The notes: generated from the letters alone by a model not told the origin. A stretch of 5,679 nucleotides of DNA from Verrucomicrobiota bacterium (GCA_003219335.1 QHOF01000142.1:1-5679); one strand, 5' to 3'; positions 1-5,679 are shown, counted from the stretch's first letter. Program-made: numbers and translations.

Positions 1-109
1 TAGCTCGATTTAGATGCGAGTTTCTGATTATTGAAAATGAACGAGTTGCGAGTCGAGAAAAAAATTTCACTTTTTTGTGACCCCCGTTACCCTTTGCACA
101 TCACACCTT
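1..109. other. Left-edge intergenic region without a gene
   Basis: No open reading frame with coding character is visible. The stretch is AT-richer than the rest, with an A-run at 58-64 and a T-run at 71-76. The heptamer TGCGAGT occurs at 15-21 and again at 47-53, probably by chance. It lies downstream of the leftward FAH-family gene and may also hold upstream sequence of a gene outside the window. Confidence 0.6.
58..80 (-). terminator. Possible weak intrinsic terminator after the FAH-family gene
   Basis: Read on the minus strand, TCAC-AAAAAA-GTGA (80 to 67) forms a 4-bp stem with a six-A loop, followed directly by AA and a seven-T run (64 to 58). It lies about 30 nt past the stop codon of the leftward FAH-family gene, where a terminator is expected. 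The stem is short and not GC-rich, so termination would be weak; it could instead be part of a regulatory site. Confidence 0.3.
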
Positions 110-949
110 TTAATTCGTAATATCCCTACTCGCGGGATGTAAGGCAAGTGATTCAATCGTTGTTCTCCCCTCGCGAGACGTAGCGTTAGGCGCGATCGCA
201 ACGCTGTTCCGCAGGCGCGGCCAATTGTCGATTGCTGCTTCCAATTGATCTCCAGCATGAATTGGGCCGACACCGGCCGGTGTTCCACTTAAAATCACAT
301 CGCCCGGCAAAAGCGTAAGCGACTGACTCGCGAATGAAATAAGCCGCGCAACCGAATACATCATTCCGTTCGTGCGCGTGCTCTGGCGCAGCTCGCCATT
401 CTGCCGCAGCTCGAGTGAAACGTCGCGCACATCCACATCGGCATAAACGTACGGTCCAATCGGCGTGTACGTATCAAATGATTTGCACCGGCCAAATTGC
501 TTTTCCTGCTTTTGCAGATCGCGATCGGTAATATCGAGGCCGATTGTGTAACCGAACACGCGATTGAGCGCCTCGTTCACGCCGACGTTTTTCGCTGGAG
601 TGCCGATCACCACCGCTAGCTCCACTTCGAAATCGGTTCGATGCTCGGGAAACGCAATTTCGATCCCGCCGTTATGCGGCAAAAGCGAGCTCGGCGCCTT
701 AAACCAGATTAATGGCGCGCCCAACTCCGTTCGTTTCATCTCCGCAATGTGATCGGAGTAATTCAGGCCGACCGCGATCAATTTCGACGGCGCCACGGGG
801 AGATCGACATGCAAATCTGTCAGCTTCCATATCTCGTCGGTCGATTCGATCCCGATCCAATATGGCTTTGCCAGCACGCGCACGTCGTCGCCGCGCACTT
901 CGCCGTAGAAAAATTTATTGCCTGATCTGAATCCGCCAAAGGTACGCAT
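110..949 (-). CDS. Fumarylacetoacetate hydrolase (FAH) family protein
   Basis: This 279-residue cytoplasmic protein belongs to the FAH superfamily, metal-dependent enzymes that hydrolyse, decarboxylate or isomerise acylpyruvate-like substrates, often in aromatic catabolism. Visible motifs in order are KLIAVGLNYSDHIAEM (56-71), the metal-binding FEVELAVVIG (107-116, likely ligands E108 and E110), GLDITDRDLQ (137-146, third ligand D139), KSFDTYTPIGPYV (156-168) and GTPAGVG (222-228). The N-terminal 45 residues match the short leader domain of the acylpyruvase/HpcE-like branch. The family core ends near residue 250; the last ~28 residues form a Ser/Thr/Arg-rich tail I do not recognise. The ATG at 949 is preceded by AGAGGA (965 to 960) at 10 nt, the only plausible Shine-Dalgarno before a gene in this window. 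It is the last gene of a same-strand series, separated from its upstream neighbour by a palindromic repeat. The exact substrate cannot be told from sequence; ureidoglycolate lyase and 2-hydroxyhepta-2,4-diene-1,7-dioate isomerase are common labels for such proteins. Confidence 0.93.
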   Translation of the reverse strand: MRTFGGFRSGNKFFYGEVRGDDVRVLAKPYWIGIESTDEIWKLTDLHVDLPVAPSKLIAVGLNYSDHIAEMKRTELGAPLIWFKAPSSLLPHNGGIEIAFPEHRTDFEVELAVVIGTPAKNVGVNEALNRVFGYTIGLDITDRDLQKQEKQFGRCKSFDTYTPIGPYVYADVDVRDVSLELRQNGELRQSTRTNGMMYSVARLISFASQSLTLLPGDVILSGTPAGVGPIHAGDQLEAAIDNWPRLRNSVAIAPNATSREGRTTIESLALHPASRDITN

Positions 950-959
950 CTAATGAACG

Positions 960-965
960 TCCTCT
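960..965 (-). promoter_or_regulatory. Shine-Dalgarno-like site of the FAH-family gene
   Basis: AGAGGA on the minus strand lies 10 nt before the ATG at 949. It supports that start. It also touches the outer edge of the palindromic repeat that begins at 964, so folding of the repeat could affect access to it. Confidence 0.45.
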
Positions 966-1061
966 GTTATGTTGAGCGAAGCGAAGAACATCTCTAATCA
1001 TCGTTTTGGCAGCGCTGTCGATCAAATGACCAGAGATCTTTCGCTTCGCTCAGGATGACAG
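964..1061. repeat. REP-like imperfect palindromic intergenic repeat
   Basis: Two arms face each other across about 36 bp. The left arm (964-995) starts CTGTTATGTTGAGC and ends CATCTCT; the right arm (1032-1061) starts AGAGATC and ends GCTCAGGATGACAG. They share a perfect 13-bp inverted core, TGAGCGAAGCGAA (973-985) against TTCGCTTCGCTCA (1040-1052), plus CTGT/ACAG ends and AGAGAT/ATCTCT inner borders. The loop has a small palindrome, CAGCGCTG (1010-1017). The element nearly fills the gap between two same-strand genes. I recall units with this core as dispersed repeats in soil bacteria, but copy number cannot be seen here. In RNA it would form a long stem and may attenuate or terminate read-through. 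Confidence 0.8.
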
Positions 1062-1074
1062 AACACGACAGTGT

Positions 1075-1836
1075 TTATTTCGGAACTACGCCCACAAAAT
1101 CGCGCACCGGTGTTTCTTCCTGAATCGAAAAAGCGCCGCCATTCTCACGAGCGAACCAAAATGCGCTCGAAGATCCGCCGTCGAGGTTCAGTGCACGCTG
1201 AATTTTGAAATCATCGGCCAATCGCGCAGTGGCAAGAATCGCCGCCAATTCGGCAAGCGAAATTTCCGAGGAAACTCCGAGCAGTGCGCGATCGTTCGTT
1301 CCAGTTGCGGCGAAAGTCCGGCGTGCCGCGCGCGAACCATCCAGGCTGCGAACGCGCTCGTAATGATCGACAAGAAACGGTCCACATTGAATCGCAGCAT
1401 TCGCTTTCTGCCGCCGTGAAAATTCGCGGACTCGCAGGATCTGCACGCCGCGCTGTGACGCGCTAAGAATACCGCTGATCAATCGCGAGTGTTGCAACGG
1501 GGCAACCAGTTTGCCATCGCTAATCAATAAACCGACCGGCGCGAAATCGGGACTGAAATATCCGCCGTTCACTCCCGCGACGCATTTCTCGCGCGACATA
1601 GTGCCGGCTAAACTTTCGCCAACTTCATTATCGATTACGCGCAAGGCGCACGACTTCGTAGAAAAAATTGCAAGCTCGATAACAGCATGCTCACGCGAAG
1701 AGCCATTTTCCATAACGACGTGCCGATGCACCACACCGGCATGTCCGGGTTCCAGTTCGGTCGAGCGAATCGCCCAGTCTGCGTGTGCCGTCGCCGCTAC
1801 GGCGAGAAGAAGCAGTGCGGCGTTATGCTTTGCCAC
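1075..1836 (-). CDS. Secreted phosphodiester glycosidase (NAGPA-like) family protein
   Basis: This 253-residue protein has the signature of the phosphodiester glycosidase domain (PF09992, formerly DUF2233). The family's known member, the mammalian uncovering enzyme, removes GlcNAc from a phosphodiester-linked sugar; bacterial members mostly have unproven substrates. Visible motifs are VNGGYFSPDFAPVGLLISDG (89-108), QCGPFLV (150-156), the Arg pair before T174 (172-173) and LNLDGGSSSAFWF (216-228). An N-terminal signal peptide (hydrophobic 6-17, likely cleavage after A-H-A at 19) sends it to the periplasm or outside. The start is GTG at 1836: an in-frame stop sits 9 nt upstream and the signal peptide begins directly after it, so no other start fits. 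There is no Shine-Dalgarno. The gene begins 14 nt inside the 3' end of the TPR gene, arguing for translational coupling and a shared transcript. Family assignment is firm; substrate is unknown. Confidence 0.9.
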   Translation of the reverse strand: MAKHNAALLLLAVAATAHADWAIRSTELEPGHAGVVHRHVVMENGSSREHAVIELAIFSTKSCALRVIDNEVGESLAGTMSREKCVAGVNGGYFSPDFAPVGLLISDGKLVAPLQHSRLISGILSASQRGVQILRVREFSRRQKANAAIQCGPFLVDHYERVRSLDGSRAARRTFAATGTNDRALLGVSSEISLAELAAILATARLADDFKIQRALNLDGGSSSAFWFARENGGAFSIQEETPVRDFVGVVPK

Positions 1837-3835
1837 TGTATTTAGTCAGCAAAGCTTGAAAATTTGGATCGTTTCGTAACGGGTCCCAAACCGGATTTAT
1901 TTTCAAAATCTGCACGGTCACGGAGCTTGGCCGGTTCAATAGTCCGTCGAGAATCTCAATCGCTTGATTATTATTCCCGAGAGTGGCATGCACTTCAGCC
2001 ACCCCGGCAGTGATGTCCGGGCCGCTAAATGCGTCCTTGCTTTCGGGTTGCAGTTCAGTTGCCCGTTGGGCCTGAGCTAGTGCAGCTTCCTTTTCGCCCA
2101 GGTACGCGAGTACCTTCGCCAGCTGAATATGTAAGTCCGCGGCGTCGGGGCTTCGTTTCAGTTGCTCCTCGGCGGCGCTCTTCGCTTTAAGGAAAGCCGC
2201 CCGCGCGCCGTTTTCGTCGTGCAAAGCTTTTCTGGCAAAGCCGATGAGATAATACTTCGTGCACAAGCCGCCCGAGAGAATTGCGAGCCCGTCATCGGGC
2301 AGGCCCTCTGCTATCTGCAATCCCTCGCTGTACTTGCGTTCCAACAGAAAGACATTCGCTCGCCCACCGGCGATCTTGATCTTTTGCTCGTTGGTCAACG
2401 GAAGCGATTTCACGGACTCGAACGCTTTCTCTGCGAAGCTGAAGTCGCCGCTCCCAGCGATGACCAGCTTGGATTTAACTTCCAATGGCTCCAACGCTGT
2501 CGGATCCAGGGCGAGAGCGCGGTCGATTGTTTTGTTGGCCGCATCGTAATTTCGCAGCATGGCGTAGTTAAAGCTGAGATTTTGGAGCGACCACACGTCC
2601 TTCGGATTTAAGCTCACTGCTTTCTCCAGGTTGGCGGTCGATTGCGCCCATTTTCCCTGCCTGCGCTGGATTGCGCCGATGGCGAGATAAACTTCTGATT
2701 CGTTAGGCAAACCGAGCCGCGCGATTTCAAATTCCTTCAAAGCCGCGTCAAAATCGTTGTCGCCATAATAATACGAAAATCCCAGGGCCAGATGCGCCTC
2801 CGGCAGATCGGGCTGCAATTGCAACGCGCGATCCGCCAGAGCGTGCGCTTTCTCCCGTCGCTCGACAGTGCGTTCGCGATCATGCAAGATCCAACTTTCC
2901 AGTTGCGAGTAGCGCGCCATGGCGAGCGCGAAGTTCGGGTCGAGCTCAATCGCGCGCTCGTAGAGTTGCTCGCCTTGTTTCAGTTTGTCGAAATCCTCAA
3001 ACGCGCAGGAAAGGTTGTGCGCCTGGACAAAAGCGAGGTAGGCCTCGCCATTTTCCGTTGGCTTGCGTTCGATCTGCGCTTTTTCGCTGGGCGACAATTT
3101 CGCCCGCAGCTCAGTCGCGATTTTTTGTGCGAGATCGGTTTGGATTGCAAAAACGTCTGTCACATCGCGATCGTAATCGTTCGCCCAAAGATGCTCGTCC
3201 GTATTCGCGTCAATCAATTGCACGTTCACGCGCACCTTGTTTCCGGAGCGACGCACGCTGCCCTCGAGAACATTGGAAACGCTCAGAGCCTTGCCGATCT
3301 CGCGGACATTCGCGGTCTTGCCCCGATACTGCATCACCGATGTGCGCGAGATCACTTTCAGATCGCCGATCTTCGATAAGTTGGTAAGGATGTCGTCCTG
3401 GATGCCGTCAGCGAAATAGGCGTTCTCTCTTTCGTCGCTCAAATTCTCGAACGGCAGCACTGCAATCGACTTGTCCATCTTATGGGCGACGGCCCGCGGT
3501 AAAATGAAAAATCCTGCAACCAGGGATATCGCTGCGCCCGACGCGGCGAGAAGGACCACGTTGCGCCGGCGGCGCGATTTCAACTGCGGCTCCGCCTCAA
3601 CTTTCGAGGTGCGCTGGATACCGCTTGGCGTGACATCGAAAATCCACGCGAGGACGAGCGCCGCCGGAAAACCAACCAACATCAGCCCAATGACTCCGCG
3701 GATCACCGAATTGGGAATATCGAAAACCGGAAGGACCTGGGACAGCCCCTGCGCCAGCGCCCAGCTCCCAACCACGTACGCGATGGCTACGCGAAAGACT
3801 TTTCGCCGCTTCAATTCCTCGAAAAAGCCGCTCAT
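1823..3835 (-). CDS. Membrane-anchored TolB-like domain and TPR-repeat protein
   Basis: This 670-residue protein opens with EELKRRKVFRVAIAYVVGSW, typical of a widespread group of TPR proteins. Hydrophobic segments lie at about 13-35, 44-66 and 93-112, with a positive RRRR at 88-91 just before the third. The positive-inside rule places the N-terminus inside and everything after ~113 in the periplasm. Residues 123-240 form the TolB N-terminal/FlgO-like domain also found in adenylate cyclases and CadC-like regulators: SIAVLPFENLSDE, YFADG, GSVRRSGNKVRVNVQLID (192-209), LWANDYDR and VFAIQ. From about 265 to 660 come TPR-type helical repeats, e.g. LYERAIELDPNFALAMARYS, ANLEKAVSLNPKDVWSLQNL and AQRATELQPESKDAF. 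There is no winged-helix, cyclase or kinase domain, so it probably works as a scaffold; its partner is unknown. The start is ATG at 3835, without a Shine-Dalgarno. Its end overlaps the next gene by 14 nt. Confidence 0.92.
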   Translation of the reverse strand: MSGFFEELKRRKVFRVAIAYVVGSWALAQGLSQVLPVFDIPNSVIRGVIGLMLVGFPAALVLAWIFDVTPSGIQRTSKVEAEPQLKSRRRRNVVLLAASGAAISLVAGFFILPRAVAHKMDKSIAVLPFENLSDERENAYFADGIQDDILTNLSKIGDLKVISRTSVMQYRGKTANVREIGKALSVSNVLEGSVRRSGNKVRVNVQLIDANTDEHLWANDYDRDVTDVFAIQTDLAQKIATELRAKLSPSEKAQIERKPTENGEAYLAFVQAHNLSCAFEDFDKLKQGEQLYERAIELDPNFALAMARYSQLESWILHDRERTVERREKAHALADRALQLQPDLPEAHLALGFSYYYGDNDFDAALKEFEIARLGLPNESEVYLAIGAIQRRQGKWAQSTANLEKAVSLNPKDVWSLQNLSFNYAMLRNYDAANKTIDRALALDPTALEPLEVKSKLVIAGSGDFSFAEKAFESVKSLPLTNEQKIKIAGGRANVFLLERKYSEGLQIAEGLPDDGLAILSGGLCTKYYLIGFARKALHDENGARAAFLKAKSAAEEQLKRSPDAADLHIQLAKVLAYLGEKEAALAQAQRATELQPESKDAFSGPDITAGVAEVHATLGNNNQAIEILDGLLNRPSSVTVQILKINPVWDPLRNDPNFQALLTKYSGKA

Positions 3836-3864
3836 AAAAGGGGTTGGGTTCGCAACGCGACGAT

Positions 3865-3876
3865 ACTAGCGCTAGT
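3865..3876. repeat. Perfect 12-bp palindrome upstream of the TPR gene
   Basis: ACTAGCGCTAGT is a perfect 12-bp palindrome in the 66-bp gap between the ArsR-type regulator's stop and the TPR gene's start, 30 nt before that ATG. It has no following T-run on the minus strand, so it is not an obvious terminator. It could be an operator or a small RNA hairpin in the TPR gene leader. Confidence 0.5.
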
Positions 3877-3901
3877 TAGACAGAAAAACTGCCCGCCGCG
3901 T

Positions 3902-4834
3902 TCACTTCACGCCCGTCGCAAAAACCGTCTGGAAATGCGGGCTCTGCTTTTCCCGCGACACGACGCTCACCTCGATTTGCCGGAAGCCCGCTTTCTCCAG
4001 GAACTGATGCAACTGCACTTCGCTAAATCCAAGCCAATGGTCTGCATAGAGGTCGCGCGCCTTTTCGAACCGGTGGCTCAACAGATCGAGAATCACCAGA
4101 CGACCGCCGCGTTTAAGAATCCGGCGGGCCGCCGCGATGGCTCGCTCTGGATGAATGGCGTGATGCAAAGCCTGACTGAGAATCGCAAGATCGACGCTGT
4201 TTTTGGCGATCGGCGGTTCTTCAATGTCGCCAAGGCGGTACTCGAGATTCTTGAATCCATGCTTCTTTGCGAGTTGCGCGCCGAACTCGACCATTTTCGG
4301 CGAATTATCGATGGCGATCACTTTGCGCGCTTTTTTTGCCAGCAACTGGGAAAGTGTCCCCTCGCCTGCGCCAAGATCGGCCACGGTCAATGGTGGAAGC
4401 AGAGCGATGAGCGTGTGTGCCAGCGCTTTCCATGACCGGCCTGGCACGTAACTTCGGCCAAACTTCCCGGCAAGCTCGTCGAAGTATTGCCGCGCTTTAT
4501 CCTGACGTTTGTGAAGAACCAGCTTGAGACTGGTGCGATCGCGCGCGCTCTCCGGCAATTCGTGGGCCAGCAGCCGGGTTATTTCCGCCACGCGTTCTCG
4601 CTGCGAATTTCGTCCATGATGGTTTGCGCCGTAATAGACATTTTTCCCAACGCGCCGATCGGAGACGACTCCGGCGCGTTTCAATTGCGCCAGATGACTG
4701 GAGATCCGCGACTGGCCCATACCCAGAATTTGCTGGAGCTCTGCTACCGAAAGCTCTTCCTGTGCGAGAAGAAGCAACAGACGCAGTCGCGTTGGGTCTG
4801 CCAGCAAGCGGAGTAAATTTATGGTTGACGCCAT
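3902..4834 (-). CDS. ArsR-type regulator fused to SAM-methyltransferase-like domain (SahR-like)
   Basis: From the ATG at 4834 it is 310 residues; a TTG at 4846 would add four. I prefer the ATG because MASTINLLRLLADPTRLRLL is a normal ArsR beginning and the TTG lies inside the candidate operator. Numbering from the TTG form, the winged helix spans about 8-73 (ADPTRLRLLLLL, recognition helix around MGQSRISSHLAQLKRAGVV, wing DRRVGKNVYYG). A linker follows, then a Rossmann methyltransferase-like domain (~115-300): motif I VADLGAGEGTL (155-165), acidic D180 in IDNSPKM, GDIEEPP (206-212), LSQALHHAIHP. No cysteine metal site is present. Known: SahR, an ArsR-family repressor of SAM-cycle genes in Proteobacteria, senses S-adenosylhomocysteine through such a domain and controls ahcY, metE/H, metF and metK. 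Inferred: this gene, divergent from metK, does the same. Alternative: an unrelated ArsR-methyltransferase fusion or an active methyltransferase. Confidence 0.9.
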   Translation of the reverse strand: MASTINLLRLLADPTRLRLLLLLAQEELSVAELQQILGMGQSRISSHLAQLKRAGVVSDRRVGKNVYYGANHHGRNSQRERVAEITRLLAHELPESARDRTSLKLVLHKRQDKARQYFDELAGKFGRSYVPGRSWKALAHTLIALLPPLTVADLGAGEGTLSQLLAKKARKVIAIDNSPKMVEFGAQLAKKHGFKNLEYRLGDIEEPPIAKNSVDLAILSQALHHAIHPERAIAAARRILKRGGRLVILDLLSHRFEKARDLYADHWLGFSEVQLHQFLEKAGFRQIEVSVVSREKQSPHFQTVFATGVK

Positions 4835-4845
4835 TCTGTGAGCCA

Positions 4846-4883
4846 ACGATATATCGACGCATCATGATTGGTCAATATGTCGT
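4846..4883. promoter_or_regulatory. 38-bp imperfect palindrome, candidate SahR-type operator
   Basis: Centred on ATCATGAT (4861-4868), 15 of 19 symmetric base pairs match. The outer half-sites are CGATATATCG (4847-4856, itself palindromic) and CAATATGTCG (4873-4882), whose reverse complement is CGACATATTG. Paired AT-rich half-sites flanking a dyad fit binding by a dimeric, possibly double-dimeric, winged-helix repressor. The site covers the likely promoter of the ArsR-type gene and ends 12 bp before its preferred ATG, so autoregulation is expected. The metK start is 117 bp away on the other side. Confidence 0.6.
4848..4875 (-). promoter_or_regulatory. Possible sigma-70-type promoter of the ArsR-type gene
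   Basis: On the minus strand TTGACC (4875 to 4870) and TATATC (4853 to 4848) are separated by 16 bp, matching the -35 and -10 consensus at 5/6 and 4/6. Transcription would start near 4841, giving only a very short leader before the ATG at 4834 and excluding the TTG at 4846. Both boxes lie within the candidate operator. Promoter calls from sequence alone are weak. Confidence 0.3.
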
Positions 4884-4910
4884 ATGGGCAACAGTTCAAT
4901 CGTTAAAAGA

Positions 4911-4981
4911 GTTACATTGTTACAACGGCCGCCGTGATCACGCGTTCCGCCCATCCGATTTAACGTTGTAACTTTTGTAAC
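4911..4981. repeat. Split inverted repeat of GTTAC/GTAAC boxes upstream of metK
   Basis: Arm 1 (4911-4927) is GTTAC-ATT-GTTACAACG and arm 2 (4964-4981) is CGTTGTAAC-TTTT-GTAAC. The inner 9 bp (4919-4927 and 4964-4972) are perfect inverted copies and the outer GTTAC/GTAAC pentamers are mirrored too, with spacers of 3 and 4. The arms are 36 bp apart; that loop contains the palindrome CGTGATCACG (4933-4942). The second arm ends 18 bp before the metK ATG. It could be a two-part operator or a leader RNA stem; sequence alone does not decide. Confidence 0.6.
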
Positions 4982-4987
4982 TAATCA

Positions 4988-4997
4988 CTTCGCGAAG
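4988..4997 (+). repeat. 10-bp palindrome at the metK ribosome-binding position
   Basis: CTTCGCGAAG occupies the position where a Shine-Dalgarno would sit, two bases before the ATG at 5000. No purine-rich SD is present. In RNA it could form only a tiny stem-loop, so its role is uncertain. Confidence 0.35.
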
Positions 4998-4999
4998 CC

Positions 5000-5679
5000 A
5001 TGTCCCGACGTTACATCTTCTCCTCCGAGTCAGTCACCGAAGGTCATCCCGATAAGGTTTGTGACACCATCAGCGACTCCATTCTCGACGCTTGTCTCGA
5101 ACAGGACGCGTTGAGCCGCGTAGCTTGCGAGACGCTCGCCAAGGGCAACCTCGTGGTGCTCGCTGGCGAGATCACCTCGGAGTCCAAATTTGATTTTGAT
5201 CAGCGCGTTCGCTGTGCAATCCGCGACATCGGGTACGTCAATGGCGATTGCAAGTTTCACGCTGACACCTGCCGCGTGATCTGGGAAATGACCGAACAAA
5301 CGCGCGACATCAAACAGGGCGTAGACAGCGTTGCAGCGGAAGGAAAAAGCTCGGCTGAACAGGGCGCTGGCGATCAAGGTCTCATGTTTGGTTTTGCGTG
5401 CGACGAAACGCCGGAGTTAATGCCGGCCCCCATCGCGTTCGCGCACAAACTTGGACGCGAGCTAACACGCCTGCGAAAGTCCGGTGAAATTCCCTGGCTC
5501 CGCCCAGATGGTAAAACGCAGGTCTCCATCGAGTACGATGGCTACAAACCGGTGCGGGCTGCAGCTGTAGTAGTCTCCACTCAGCACGCTGCTGATGTGA
5601 AACAAAAGGAAATTCGCGAAACGTTGATTGAACTCCTGATCAAGAACGTGATGCCGCAGGAATGGCTCGATGAGAAAAC
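5000..5679 (+). CDS. metK: S-adenosylmethionine synthetase (methionine adenosyltransferase), 3'-truncated
   Basis: MetK makes S-adenosylmethionine from methionine and ATP, releasing phosphate and pyrophosphate, in the cytoplasm as a dimer or tetramer. The frame opens at ATG 5000 and stays open to the window edge, giving 226 complete codons, a bit under 60% of the usual ~385-395 residues. The N-terminus aligns with the family: MSRRYIFSSESVTEGHPDKV (catalytic H16, D18), DTISDSILDA, GEIT (56-59, metal/K+ site E57), RDIGY, the active-site flap region EQTRDIKQGVD (99-109), the signature GAGDQGLMFGFA (122-133), MPAPIAFAHKL (141-151) and RPDGKTQV (168-175). The second signature, around GGGAFSGKD, would lie beyond the edge. 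No Shine-Dalgarno is visible, but no in-frame start further upstream gives a better family fit. It is divergent from the ArsR-methyltransferase fusion gene, suggesting control by SAM-cycle status. No frameshift or missing active-site residue is seen in the visible part. Confidence 0.97.
   Translation, partial: MSRRYIFSSESVTEGHPDKVCDTISDSILDACLEQDALSRVACETLAKGNLVVLAGEITSESKFDFDQRVRCAIRDIGYVNGDCKFHADTCRVIWEMTEQTRDIKQGVDSVAAEGKSSAEQGAGDQGLMFGFACDETPELMPAPIAFAHKLGRELTRLRKSGEIPWLRPDGKTQVSIEYDGYKPVRAAAVVVSTQHAADVKQKEIRETLIELLIKNVMPQEWLDEK

Noticed and set aside
77..100. Sigma-54 or ECF promoter around GTGAC/GTTAC at 77-90 and TTGCA near 94
   Set aside because: The GG/GC spacing needed for a -24/-12 element is missing, and the gene it would serve is not visible in the window.
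964..1061. Complete MITE or insertion sequence
   Set aside because: No convincing target-site duplication flanks the arms and there is no transposase; it is better described as a REP-like palindrome.
2162..3387. Several plus-strand frames of 96-195 codons
   Set aside because: All are antisense shadows of the TolB/TPR gene, with compositions that follow from its codons and no recognisable domains.
3902..4846. Arsenic- or metal-responsive ArsR repressor
   Set aside because: The DNA-binding domain has no cysteine pair or other evident metal site, there are no ars or metal transport genes nearby, and the C-terminal domain is methyltransferase-like.
4928..4999. A SAM-sensing riboswitch in the metK leader
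   Set aside because: The inverted repeat could fold, but I see no conserved core of SAM-I, SAM-II or SAM/SAH riboswitches, and a divergent protein regulator explains control better.
5030..5377. Minus-strand open frame of 115 codons
   Set aside because: It lies wholly antisense to the strongly conserved metK frame and shows no protein motif.

Overview
The window looks like a chromosomal stretch of a Gram-negative, free-living bacterium. My best guess is the Verrucomicrobiota (Chthoniobacterales-like), at moderate to low confidence. The reasons are the general style of the proteins, the near absence of Shine-Dalgarno sequences before the genes, and an intergenic palindromic repeat with a GAGCGAAGCGAA core, a type I recall as dispersed in soil Verrucomicrobia and Acidobacteria. 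No phage, IS, CRISPR, rRNA or tRNA is visible.

Layout, right to left. A 5'-complete but 3'-truncated metK (S-adenosylmethionine synthetase) starts at 5000 and runs off the right edge on the plus strand. Divergent from it, across about 165 bp, is an ArsR-type helix-turn-helix fused to a class I SAM-methyltransferase-like domain (3902-4834, minus). This architecture matches SahR, the S-adenosylhomocysteine-responsive repressor of SAM-cycle genes described in Proteobacteria. Its position next to metK makes that assignment attractive. The shared intergenic region holds two distinct dyads. One is a 38-bp imperfect palindrome over the regulator's start and likely promoter (4846-4883). The other is a split inverted repeat built from GTTAC/GTAAC boxes just upstream of metK (4911-4981).

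Further left, still on the minus strand, are a 670-residue membrane-anchored TolB-like/TPR protein (1823-3835) and a secreted phosphodiester glycosidase-family protein (1075-1836). The second starts at a GTG 14 nt inside the end of the first, so the pair is probably translationally coupled, and both products are predicted to act outside the cytoplasmic membrane. A REP-like imperfect palindrome (964-1061) separates them from a fumarylacetoacetate hydrolase-family enzyme (110-949). The left edge (1-109) has no gene but carries a small hairpin followed by a T-run that could terminate the leftward transcript.

The most interesting part is the sahR-like/metK divergent module: a repressor whose sensor domain resembles a SAM/SAH-binding methyltransferase, its candidate operator, and the gene that makes SAM.
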